A DNA stretch of 6,611 nt from Bacteroidales bacterium 45-6. Its GTDB lineage: Bacteria; Bacteroidota; Bacteroidia; Bacteroidales; Dysgonomonadaceae. A program made the position numbers and the translations under genes. Numbering within the stretch: the first letter of the stretch is position 1; each line of letters starts with the position of its first letter. This document shows, in pieces, positions 1-6,114 of this stretch. The notes under the pieces are model-generated. The model saw only the letters and a list, made by a program, of their open reading frames with translations, was not told the DNA's origin and searched no databases. The stretch covers positions 1-6,611 of the forward strand of contig MKRS01000571.1 in NCBI GenBank assembly GCA_001897035.1, given 5' to 3'.

Positions 1-541
1 GGATATGTTTGTTTTTGTCGGCATTGTTTCTAACTATCTTGATGCGAGGTTCATTCTTGTCCTTTTCGACGAATATCTTTTTGATCCTTTCGGTTTCTTT
101 TATTTCGTTTTCAAGATGGGTTTTGTCTTTGTCTTTAAACGGATTGCGTTCCATGTAGGCAATTATCTCATCACAAAGGGCAGCCCCCTTATCAAACTGT
201 TGCTGTCCTAAATAATGATTCAACATCTCACCATAGAAGTGGGGTTTGCTCGTGCCCAGGATGTCTTCGTAATCCGTAACCAGTCGATGCAGGTAGACGG
301 CTGTGCTGTCTGGTTTGTTAAGGAACGAGGCCATCTTGTATTTGTAATAGAGTTCCACAAAACCACCCTCCACCGGACTTTTAGGCATGCTGTCCTTGTA
401 TTGCTTTTTAAAATCATGTGCCTCGAAGCATTTGCCTTCATTCAGGAGGTTGACAAGTTCCTGCCCGTAGTTCCTTTGTGCAAAGAGGTGGGATGAAGCA
501 AGAATTAAAAATGGAAGAAATAGGTGTTTTCGTGTTTTCAT
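1..541 (-). CDS. Secreted TPR-like protein, probable retropepsin-type aspartyl protease family (N-terminal part; C-terminus beyond window)
   Basis: The reverse frame from the ATG at 541-539 is open for 180 codons and runs off the left edge. Residues 1-22 form a classical signal peptide: basic MKTRK, a hydrophobic core, then a cleavable LFAQ end, so export is expected. Residues about 25-130 look like helical TPR-type repeats (for example ELVNLLNEGKCFEAHDF and HYLGQQQFDKGAALCDEIIAYM). A charged linker follows, reaching EPRIKIVRNNADKN. In Bacteroidetes, proteins with this N-terminal pattern usually continue into a retropepsin-like aspartyl protease domain and often accompany peptide-maturation loci. 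The catalytic part lies outside the window, so the protease call rests on family resemblance. The start overlaps the upstream radical SAM stop as ATGA, which implies translational coupling as the last visible gene of the operon. Its base composition is less AT-rich than that of the three preceding genes. Confidence 0.62.
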   Translation of the reverse strand, partial: MKTRKHLFLPFLILASSHLFAQRNYGQELVNLLNEGKCFEAHDFKKQYKDSMPKSPVEGGFVELYYKYKMASFLNKPDSTAVYLHRLVTDYEDILGTSKPHFYGEMLNHYLGQQQFDKGAALCDEIIAYMERNPFKDKDKTHLENEIKETERIKKIFVEKDKNEPRIKIVRNNADKNKHI

Positions 542-2412
542 ATTGCAAGGTTTATATTTATTACACTAACTACCTCTTTGTAATCATCGGATATGTAAAT
601 CAATCTTTCGGTCTTCAAGTTTTCCAATGTATTCATAATTTCAAGATCTAAAAGATTATCTCCGAAATAGTTTCTTATGCTCTTTAAAAGAGAATCTACG
701 CTCAGTACAACTTCATTTGTCAATAGTAAAATATAGCAATCCAAATCATCTAGGATTAATTCTTTAATAGTCAGTAAATTAATGAATTCTTTATAGAGGA
801 TACCCTCTTCAGTTTTAATTAGTTGGTATCTATAGCTATTCTGTAAGTAATGATGCTCTACCGTTCTGAAATCTTCCCATAAAGGACTGTTGTTTTGCTT
901 TATATATTCAATGATATCTGCATTGTCATCCATGTATTTCATGTAGTTACGCGCCAGAAAACGGTCGAAATGATAATTTTTCATCCATGTCACTTTCTCA
1001 TTCTGCATTTTTTTAAAATACGGACTTGAATGCATTACGCCGAGAGAAGTATGCTGATGTCTGAATCCATTTTTGTCAAGCACAAATCTCAAGTAAGCTA
1101 AGTTTTCGATGGATTCGATTATATCGTCACCTGTTTCCTCCATTAGCCCCATGATAATATTTGCTCCATTGATACTAATATTGTAAAGACAAGAGAACTT
1201 AATAACTAAAAAATTACTTGCAAAAGTATTCTTTTTATCAATTTTTTTTAGAAGGTTATTGCTCAAAGACTCGTAGCCGATTTGTATATGCGAAAAACCA
1301 GCCAATAACATCTTTTTTAAAATCAAGGCACTAACACCTTTTGTGATAATTTCAGCCATGTGAATGCTAAAGTCGGGAAATTCATCTTTGATTGCTATCA
1401 ATCCATTGAGTAATTCATCGTATCTTTTAAAATCATTACTTATTAGATCATTATCTAAAAAATTGAAGTCATATATTTTATGACGTTTTATGTAATAAAG
1501 AATTTCTTTGGTGATGTTTTTAACAGGTTTTATTCTATATCGATATCCTGTGTTTAAGTAACAGAAATGACATCTCTTCCAATGGCAACTGCGGCTGGCT
1601 TCTAATCCGATCACAGACTTTATATTAGCTAAGTGGGGATGTGCCTTCTTTTGAGAGAAATAGTCTGCGTAATCCGGCTTTGAATATGGTCGTGATAAAT
1701 CAGAGTATTCTGTTGATTTTTTTTCAGATACTTTTATTTGATTGTTTTCACGATATACCAAATGGGGTATATCACTATAATTTTTAACCGGGCTAGTCAA
1801 AGATTGGCACAGGTATTTTAAAGGTACTTCACCTTCTCCCCAAATAGCAAAGTCAAACTGATCAAAATTTTCGATAAATTTGAGAGCTGAGTTCTTTGTT
1901 CCAATACCTCCTAAAACAATATAAGCTTTCTGATGCTTTTCTTTGATTTTTTGAGCAATTATTGAAGCGCATACCCATTGGTACATACTGGCCGACATTC
2001 CGTAACACAATGTTTCCGCATTACAAACAATCGCTAATTCTTTATCTATAAGTCTATCTAACTCTTTTGCATGTCTATTCATGTGCCTGTCAAATTTTGT
2101 GACATCTTCATTGATGTAGTGAGGCTTAATAGACATCAGCTTAGCTTTTATGCTATTGTAGGATTCCATGTCGTTGCTTTTTATTGCAATATAATTGAAA
2201 AAAAGCAGCAAAGAATTACCCTCATCACTTAATACATTTGGATCATCCGTCCATAAAAAAGAGCACTGTAGCTTTGTAAATTTGAAATTCCAATAAACTA
2301 TTTCTGTTTTGTAGTTATTATACGAAAGGAAGGATTTCAATACAGACATAGCTGCTGATGGTACAGCTAATGATGCCGGTGGCATATAATTTAGTGATAT
2401 TTTATTTTTCAT
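538..2412 (-). CDS. B12-binding-type radical SAM protein, probable peptide-modifying enzyme
   Basis: This is a 624-residue protein. I chose the ATG at 2412; a TTG two codons upstream is possible but less likely. The N-terminal part (about 1-200) has the layout of a cobalamin-binding domain: P-rich YMPPASLAVPSAAMSVL, GGIG near 168-171 and DFAIWGEGEVPL near 187-198. The His expected of base-off B12 binding is not evident. The radical SAM core follows with SRSCHWKRCHFCYL. Its cysteines, at about 276, 281 and 284, form a CX4CX2C cluster motif instead of the textbook CX3CX2C. The last 80 or so residues alternate helices with a strand-like end (LENLKTERLIYISDD), suggesting a winged-helix or RRE-like peptide-binding domain, which is an inference. 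It lies 77 nt downstream of the glycosyltransferase and overlaps the next gene by ATGA. Its AT-rich composition matches its two upstream neighbours. The radical SAM call is firm. The substrate is unknown; a RiPP precursor is likely from context. Confidence 0.85.
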   Translation of the reverse strand: MKNKISLNYMPPASLAVPSAAMSVLKSFLSYNNYKTEIVYWNFKFTKLQCSFLWTDDPNVLSDEGNSLLLFFNYIAIKSNDMESYNSIKAKLMSIKPHYINEDVTKFDRHMNRHAKELDRLIDKELAIVCNAETLCYGMSASMYQWVCASIIAQKIKEKHQKAYIVLGGIGTKNSALKFIENFDQFDFAIWGEGEVPLKYLCQSLTSPVKNYSDIPHLVYRENNQIKVSEKKSTEYSDLSRPYSKPDYADYFSQKKAHPHLANIKSVIGLEASRSCHWKRCHFCYLNTGYRYRIKPVKNITKEILYYIKRHKIYDFNFLDNDLISNDFKRYDELLNGLIAIKDEFPDFSIHMAEIITKGVSALILKKMLLAGFSHIQIGYESLSNNLLKKIDKKNTFASNFLVIKFSCLYNISINGANIIMGLMEETGDDIIESIENLAYLRFVLDKNGFRHQHTSLGVMHSSPYFKKMQNEKVTWMKNYHFDRFLARNYMKYMDDNADIIEYIKQNNSPLWEDFRTVEHHYLQNSYRYQLIKTEEGILYKEFINLLTIKELILDDLDCYILLLTNEVVLSVDSLLKSIRNYFGDNLLDLEIMNTLENLKTERLIYISDDYKEVVSVININLAI

Positions 2413-2489
2413 TGTCAACTTTCAAATTAGAAGTTTTTTTAACACTCAAGCTCTATTGATAACTATTGCGTATAAAGCACACATAAGAA

Positions 2490-3275
2490 TCAAATATCTT
2501 TACGATTCTTATTTCGTAAATGGGTAAGAATTTCTTCTTTAGAACTCTGTTCCATTCTCGAAAGTTCTTTTAATGTATGTGAACGTTGGTTTTCTGAACG
2601 GAAACCGCTATTCATTCCACGTGGGTGTGATAAATGATACAAGTTACCTATCCCATGTTCCACCCTCATTCCTATATTTCTCCAGCGGAAGAATCGTTCT
2701 CCATCTTCAGGCCCCCATCCGTAGAAATCTTCGTTTTCTTTGCCAGATTCTATATATGAATTCTTATTTACCATAAATGCACCACCCACCATATTGCTAC
2801 CATAAGGCAAATCCATTTTAAGTACATTCCGAAATAGGACTTTCTCATTTTTCGTCTTTATATATAATTCACGAATGGGGTCGGAGGTATCATAAAAATG
2901 TCCATCGTATGGGTAAATCATATCAACAGTATTATCACGCAATTTTTTTATTGCATATATGATTTGCTCTTTAGGTATAATCACGTCAGAATCCCAGATT
3001 GCCAAATAAGCGGAAGTAGCCATATCAGTCATTAAATTCAGATATTTTGTGCGATAAAAAACGGAATCTCGATCTTCCTCAAAATGATATTTAACTTGTT
3101 TTCCGACGAGTTTTTTTATAAAACCATTGTTATACTCTGCAGCTTCCAATACCAATATGTTAGTAGAGAAATACTTTTGGATATATTTTATTGAAAGAAG
3201 TAAATTTTCTAGACGAACAACGGTTTCCAGTCTAATAGGAATGATAAAGGTTACATCCGATAATTTTTCTCTCAT
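2490..3275 (-). CDS. Glycosyltransferase family 2 with galactosyltransferase (GT7) C-terminal domain
   Basis: This 261-residue, probably cytoplasmic enzyme has a GT-A fold. The N-terminal strand DVTFIIPIR begins the nucleotide-sugar fold. WDSDVI (Asp95-x-Asp97) is the metal-binding DxD motif. GGAFMVNKNSY followed by DFYGWGPEDGERFFRW (about 183-198) is the acceptor-side GWGxED signature of the Glyco_transf_7C domain. LYHLSHPRG (about 212-220) supplies the late metal-ligand histidines seen in beta-1,4-galactosyltransferase relatives. No transmembrane segment is visible. The start codon overlaps the LanC-like stop as ATGA, and AAAGGAG sits about 10 nt upstream, so translation is coupled. Lying between LanC-like and radical SAM genes, it may glycosylate a modified peptide at Ser, Thr or Cys, but a role in surface glycans cannot be excluded. 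The family is confident; the sugar and acceptor are not known. Confidence 0.86.
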   Translation of the reverse strand: MREKLSDVTFIIPIRLETVVRLENLLLSIKYIQKYFSTNILVLEAAEYNNGFIKKLVGKQVKYHFEEDRDSVFYRTKYLNLMTDMATSAYLAIWDSDVIIPKEQIIYAIKKLRDNTVDMIYPYDGHFYDTSDPIRELYIKTKNEKVLFRNVLKMDLPYGSNMVGGAFMVNKNSYIESGKENEDFYGWGPEDGERFFRWRNIGMRVEHGIGNLYHLSHPRGMNSGFRSENQRSHTLKELSRMEQSSKEEILTHLRNKNRKDI

Positions 3276-4321
3276 AGTTCTATCTCTCCTTTTAAATTCA
3301 TGTATATCAATATAATGCCAGATATTCCAGTAAATAATCCAATCGAGGAATCGGATATCTTTTGTTCCTTATAAGTATTATCCCAGAGATCCGAATATAT
3401 TATCCTATGAGAGATGAGTGACTCTGGTAATTGAGTGTTTTTTAATAGTACGTTTTGAAAGAGATACATACCACATAAACCATCTCTGAGTAATAGATTT
3501 CTATGCTTGAACTCATTATTGATAATATAATCCATATTGATATCTTGTCTCAATCTAATTGCATATTGTGCGTATAGATCCCTTTCTATCTTGGTATTTA
3601 GGTATTCCACAACTGATAATAACTGAAGCCGGTTTGTCTGAAGAAAAGGATATGTGCTTGCTAATTTGGGATATATTTCATCAAGGATTTTAGTTATTTT
3701 ATAGTTGAAAAAACCCAAGGCATATACATTTGACAATAAATAGAGGTAATTGCAAATAAAGTACTGATTTATTGAAAACATAGATGGTTCGGAAAAAATA
3801 ACTGAAGGATTTGGTGCATTTTCTATTTGGTTTATAACCTTTATTACGATAGATTCAAATGTAAAACGATTGTCCTTACTGAGATCTTTATTTTTCAACC
3901 TAATCGAAAAGTATAATGCAACTTGTAAAATAGACTGCAGGGCCTCTATAGATCCTGAATTGTTTTTCAATAATTCAAACCACGCTTTTTGATATATTCT
4001 ATCATCCAATTCAGATAATATGTAATTTGCATTACCTGTTTGGATTCCTTTGTTAATTAAGTAGTTTAAACCTAGGCATATACCAGCAATTCCGTCTTCT
4101 ATGTTGATGTAGGATTTTGTGCTGAGTTGTTTTATTAATGATTCCAAAAGTCTGTCTGCAAACTTTTCAAGTTTTTTATTTCTAAGAAACTTAGACTGAT
4201 GGTAAAAATATATACATAATCCCATCTTACCCGAAAACAATCCAACCGGAAGTTTGTCAATATCCTGGGACATCACAAACTGGTTGAACTGTTCGATCCG
4301 CTTCTGCATAAGCTCTTCCAT
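3272..4321 (-). CDS. LanC-like (lanthionine synthetase C family) protein without the zinc-ligand motifs
   Basis: This 349-residue protein shows the repeating GxxG helix-cap motifs of the LanC alpha/alpha toroid: GLFSGKMGLCIYFY (27-40), EDGIAGICLGLNYLI (75-89), RDGLCGMYLFQN (279-290) and GLFTGISGIILIYMNL (328-343). Canonical LanC cyclases are usually somewhat longer and bind zinc through a Cys in a WCYG-type motif and a Cys-His in CHG. Neither motif is present. The position where CHG is expected reads DGLCG, and only Cys36, Cys82, Cys190 and Cys283 occur. It may therefore be a non-catalytic peptide-binding scaffold or use different chemistry. It is the first gene of the AT-rich block and its stop overlaps the glycosyltransferase start as ATGA. 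No LanB, LanM or other dehydratase gene is present in the window. The fold assignment is good; catalytic activity is doubtful. Confidence 0.75.
   Translation of the reverse strand: MEELMQKRIEQFNQFVMSQDIDKLPVGLFSGKMGLCIYFYHQSKFLRNKKLEKFADRLLESLIKQLSTKSYINIEDGIAGICLGLNYLINKGIQTGNANYILSELDDRIYQKAWFELLKNNSGSIEALQSILQVALYFSIRLKNKDLSKDNRFTFESIVIKVINQIENAPNPSVIFSEPSMFSINQYFICNYLYLLSNVYALGFFNYKITKILDEIYPKLASTYPFLQTNRLQLLSVVEYLNTKIERDLYAQYAIRLRQDINMDYIINNEFKHRNLLLRDGLCGMYLFQNVLLKNTQLPESLISHRIIYSDLWDNTYKEQKISDSSIGLFTGISGIILIYMNLKGEIEL
3286..3292 (-). promoter_or_regulatory. Shine-Dalgarno-like site for the glycosyltransferase
   Basis: On the minus strand AAAGGAG lies about 10 nt upstream of the glycosyltransferase ATG, inside the 3' end of the LanC-like gene. 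None of the other starts here shows such a site, and Bacteroidales rarely depend on one. It supports the ATG at 3275 and coupled translation. Confidence 0.4.
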
Positions 4322-4380
4322 CTGGTATTTTAGTTGTTTTAAGTAAATAAATGCTCTTCGTTTTGTGCTTTAAATGTCGG

Positions 4381-4409
4381 CAATTTTAACTAATCCATAT
4401 CTCCAGCAA
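4381..4409 (-). promoter_or_regulatory. Possible Bacteroides-type promoter for the LanC-like/GT/radical SAM operon
   Basis: On the minus strand TAAAATTG (4388-4381) matches the Bacteroides -7 consensus TAnnTTTG at all but one fixed position. A TTG (4409-4407) lies 18 nt upstream as a -33 element. The predicted start would leave a leader of about 50 nt before the LanC-like ATG at 4321. The 135 nt between the Cys-rich tail (ending 4457) and that ATG hold no other convincing feature. The match is short, so it could be chance. Confidence 0.28.
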
Positions 4410-4456
4410 TTGAGAAACATCCCAAGCGGGTATGAAAAGTATGCCGAACGGGAAAA

Positions 4457-4543
4457 TCAACAAAGGGTGCATGTGCTGCAATTAGCTTCCCCGCCCGTTT
4501 CCCTTTTAATTCCAAGAAATAGGTCTAGTACCAAAGCCTTTCT
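4457..4543 (-). other. In-frame continuation of the LytTR gene: lost C-terminal helix plus GG/CxxCxxC tail (RiPP-core-like)
   Basis: Directly after the TGA at 4546-4544 the LytTR frame stays open for 28 codons to a second TGA at 4459-4457. The first part, RKALVLDLFLGIK, reads like the helix that normally closes a LytTR domain. The last part is RETGG followed by EANCSTCTLC and the stop. A double glycine followed by a ten-residue peptide with three Cys and three Ser/Thr is what a small RiPP precursor end would look like, and a LanC-like gene starts 135 nt downstream. No ATG start exists in this segment; a TTG five codons in (preceded by GAAAGG, too close) is the only near-start. It may be a C-terminal piece of a once longer LytTR protein, a readthrough extension or a separately translated peptide. 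The motif reading is direct; the RiPP role is inference. Confidence 0.45.
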
Positions 4544-4855
4544 TCACTTTGATATGCACATGGGGATATCATTTATCAATAATTCGCAACCATGATCCGT
4601 ATTGCGTATTTCCGACACGCGACACAAGTTAACTATCTTCGATCTGTCGAACTGGGCAAAGCAGGGAGGCAAAGTTTCCACAAAGTCTTTTAGGGTCATC
4701 TCTATATGAAATCTTTTTCCGGATATGCTTTCTATCCTGATGTAAGGTTTGTCATAAGCCGCAACGGTTATTTCGTTGTAAGGTATGGACGATGTTCTAC
4801 GTTTCGAATTGATAAATAGAGCTTTCTTTAATGGTTCCACTTTAGTGCTTCTCAT
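4544..4855 (-). CDS. Stand-alone LytTR-type DNA-binding protein, C-terminally truncated by TGA
   Basis: This 103-residue protein has a short N-terminal extension (about 1-12) and then a LytTR domain with no receiver domain or membrane segment. Diagnostic stretches are LFINSKRRTSSIPYNEI (13-29), the YIRIES strand, HIEMTLKDFVETLPP, and FAQFDRSKIVNLCRVSEIRN (66-85), which matches the family pattern FxRxHRSxIVNxxxIxxI. LytTR domains bind DNA as direct-repeat sites and commonly activate nearby operons, including bacteriocin genes. The protein stops at IPMCISK, a few residues before the usual closing helix. That helix is encoded in frame after the TGA (RKAL...), suggesting the TGA replaced an Arg-like codon. 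I use the ATG at 4855, preceded by GAAAGAAG. It probably regulates the LanC-like operon about 220 nt downstream; alternatively it is decaying. The family call is strong. Confidence 0.8.
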   Translation of the reverse strand: MRSTKVEPLKKALFINSKRRTSSIPYNEITVAAYDKPYIRIESISGKRFHIEMTLKDFVETLPPCFAQFDRSKIVNLCRVSEIRNTDHGCELLINDIPMCISK

Positions 4856-4923
4856 CTTCTTTCAGTCTAAATTCATATTTTAGGATCATAGCGAATTATT
4901 CTCTTGTTTATTAAGGTAAAACG

Positions 4924-4961
4924 AACTGATCGGATGGCTTTGAATCATCATCCGACCAGTT
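4924..4961 (-). terminator. 13-bp-stem hairpin, probable terminator or attenuator on the minus strand
   Basis: The arms are 4924-4936 and 4949-4961, with a 12-nt loop. As DNA there is one mismatch (A4929/C4956). In a minus-strand transcript it becomes a G-U wobble, so the stem is fully paired only in that orientation, and CGTTTTACC follows. It lies about 180 nt downstream of the HU-HIG stop and 70 nt upstream of the LytTR start. It either ends the HU-HIG transcript or attenuates readthrough into the LytTR gene. The U-run is short. Confidence 0.5.
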
Positions 4962-5040
4962 GGGTTGCATAGAACTTACAAAATTGGACTCAATGGTAAA
5001 ATCGGTCTATTCTGTAATTCTATGAATTCTGTCAGCATTT

Positions 5041-5048
5041 CAAAAATA
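5041..5048 (-). promoter_or_regulatory. Possible -7 box (TATTTTTG) upstream of the LytTR gene
   Basis: The minus-strand TATTTTTG matches TAnnTTTG exactly, but no TTG/TTTG sits 18-21 nt upstream; that position falls inside the first tandem repeat unit. If used, the leader would be about 180 nt and would include the hairpin at 4924-4961. This is weak support. Confidence 0.2.
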
Positions 5049-5055
5049 CCCCTCA

Positions 5056-5131
5056 CTACTAACGATGCATTAGTAACGTTGCTAATGGGGTGTTAGTAAC
5101 GCTTCTAACGGTGCGTTAGTAGCGCTACTAA
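5056..5131. repeat. Tandem 23-bp palindromic repeat, three units plus a partial fourth
   Basis: The units are 5056-5078, 5079-5101 and 5102-5124, with a partial unit at 5125-5131. They share the pattern CTnCTAAcGrTGcrTTAGTArCG. Each unit is an imperfect hairpin (TACTAA, seven-base loop, TTAGTA in the first). The junctions between units are also palindromic; TTAGTAGCGCTACTAA at 5116-5131 is a perfect 16-bp palindrome. It begins 11 nt after the HU-HIG stop codon. It may help end or protect that transcript, or be a protein-binding array for the downstream LytTR gene. The repeat structure is certain; the role is not. Confidence 0.85.
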
Positions 5132-5141
5132 TTTGCTCCCG

Positions 5142-5861
5142 TCAGGCAATTACGATTGGCACTCCAAACGTGGTGCTCCGGGGCTGCTTCAGTACCGCGT
5201 TTCCCCCACTGAACTGCGTGGTGACCGTCAACTCGTATTCGCCTGCTGCCAGAGATGCCGGCACGAAGATAAGCAAGCGTGAAGGTTCGTTGATGACAAT
5301 GTCGGCCAAGTCGAGCTTGGTCACTTCCGAGGTGGCGGTGTTGGTAAACGTGATGCCGCAGGACGGGTCTTCCCCAACGATTTTCAGGTATGAACCCTTG
5401 ATCTCTGCATTCCGGCCTTTGGTGAGGGTGCCGTCGGTTTTGCCCGTGACGGTGTCCGTGAGACTGAGCATTTCGATCGGGCTGGACTGTTCGCCGAGGA
5501 TTTCAACAACGGTTTCGGCGATTGCCGCACGCAGGTCTGCACCCGGTGTGATGGACGCCACCAGCGAGTTGGTTTCGGGATTCCAGGTCTTGCCATAGAA
5601 TGCACCCTTGATGACGGGGCGCATATAGATCAGGCCGGTGTTCACGTTGTGACCGGACACCAATAGTTCGGCGGCTTTGCGGTTGAACCGGTTCACCACG
5701 TCGATCACCGTTTCACGCTTGAGTTCCATTCCTTCGTTTTCGAGTTCGTCCACGATCGAGCTGATGCTCACGCTGCCGTTTGTTACGGGTACCGCCACAA
5801 AATCGTTTGGGTCGGGAGTCAATGGATTCTTCCGAATCCAGGCATTCAATTTCTTTGCCAT
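5142..5861 (-). CDS. HU-like DNA-binding protein with C-terminal Ig-like DUF4469 domain (HU-HIG family)
   Basis: This 239-residue protein has two parts. Residues about 1-125 are an HU/IHF-like domain: SISSIVDELENEGMELKRET is the helical dimer core, NRFNRKAAELLVSGHNVNTG leads into the strands, and LIYMRPVIKGAFYG is the arm region. Residues about 130-239 are a beta-rich Ig-like DUF4469 domain (LKIVGEDPSCGITF; LLIFVPASLAAGEYELTV). The HU part is expected to bind DNA; the role of the Ig-like part is unknown. HU-HIG proteins are abundant in Bacteroidales, and the length is typical. The gene is clearly richer in GC than the LanC-like, glycosyltransferase and radical SAM genes, so it probably has a different history from them. 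It has its own promoter about 180 nt upstream, and the ATG at 5861 follows an A/T-rich leader usual for this group. No functional link to the peptide locus is shown by the sequence. Confidence 0.85.
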   Translation of the reverse strand: MAKKLNAWIRKNPLTPDPNDFVAVPVTNGSVSISSIVDELENEGMELKRETVIDVVNRFNRKAAELLVSGHNVNTGLIYMRPVIKGAFYGKTWNPETNSLVASITPGADLRAAIAETVVEILGEQSSPIEMLSLTDTVTGKTDGTLTKGRNAEIKGSYLKIVGEDPSCGITFTNTATSEVTKLDLADIVINEPSRLLIFVPASLAAGEYELTVTTQFSGGNAVLKQPRSTTFGVPIVIA

Positions 5862-6039
5862 AATTTTAATTGTTTAGAATTTGTAAAATAGTTGAGTTTA
5901 ATAGTTGCGGATTCGCTTATCCACAAGTATTTATATTATAGGTTGTGTTGGTAACATTTGATGTGCTTATCGGTTTCATGATATTTAGGCCTGTTGGCCT
6001 TCTCTTCAAAAGTATGGATTCTATGATCTATCACATTTG

Positions 6040-6070
6040 CAAATATATGGGACTAAATGTTAAGGAACAA
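6040..6070 (-). promoter_or_regulatory. Bacteroides-type promoter for the HU-HIG gene
   Basis: On the minus strand TTG (6070-6068) and TATATTTG (6047-6040) are separated by 20 nt, a full match to the Bacteroides -33/-7 promoter (TTTG/TAnnTTTG) apart from the first T of the -33 box. Transcription would start near 6033, giving a leader of about 170 nt. That leader contains a small AGGCC/GGCCT hairpin near 5988-6001 and no other recognisable element. Confidence 0.55.
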
Positions 6071-6081
6071 TAGACTTTACC

Positions 6082-6114
6082 ATGTTAAATGGGGGTATAT
6101 GGGGTGTTTAACAT
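6082..6114. repeat. Inverted repeat ATGTTAAA/TTTAACAT upstream of the HU-HIG promoter
   Basis: Eight-base arms at 6082-6089 and 6107-6114 flank a 17-base G-rich spacer (GGGGGTATATGGGGT). The left arm lies about 12 nt upstream of the -33 element of the HU-HIG promoter, a position where a dimeric regulator could bind. A shorter ATGTTAA copy occurs just downstream, near 6058. The arms are short, so this is only a candidate operator. Confidence 0.3.

Noticed and set aside
215..496. Plus-strand 93-codon frame at the left end
   Set aside because: It is opposite the signal-peptide-bearing protease-family frame, which has a coupled start and a coherent protein pattern.
4386..4472. Minus-strand 28-codon hydrophobic frame (starts MHPLLIFPFG) before the LanC-like gene
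   Set aside because: It overlaps the Cys-rich tail in another frame, has no ribosome-binding signal and no precursor-like Cys or GG pattern.
4374..4595. Plus-strand open frame of 73 codons opposite the LytTR end and tail
   Set aside because: It has no family pattern and overlaps the clearly coding LytTR frame on the other strand.
4911..5038. Two minus-strand minigenes (20 and 19 codons) upstream of LytTR, considered as precursor peptides
   Set aside because: Neither has Cys or GG motifs, and the second lies across the hairpin stem.
5022..5096. Plus-strand 24-codon frame ending LLMGC
   Set aside because: It runs through the tandem repeat and has no supporting start signal; probably chance.
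5056..5131. CRISPR array
   Set aside because: The 23-bp units are directly abutting with no spacers.
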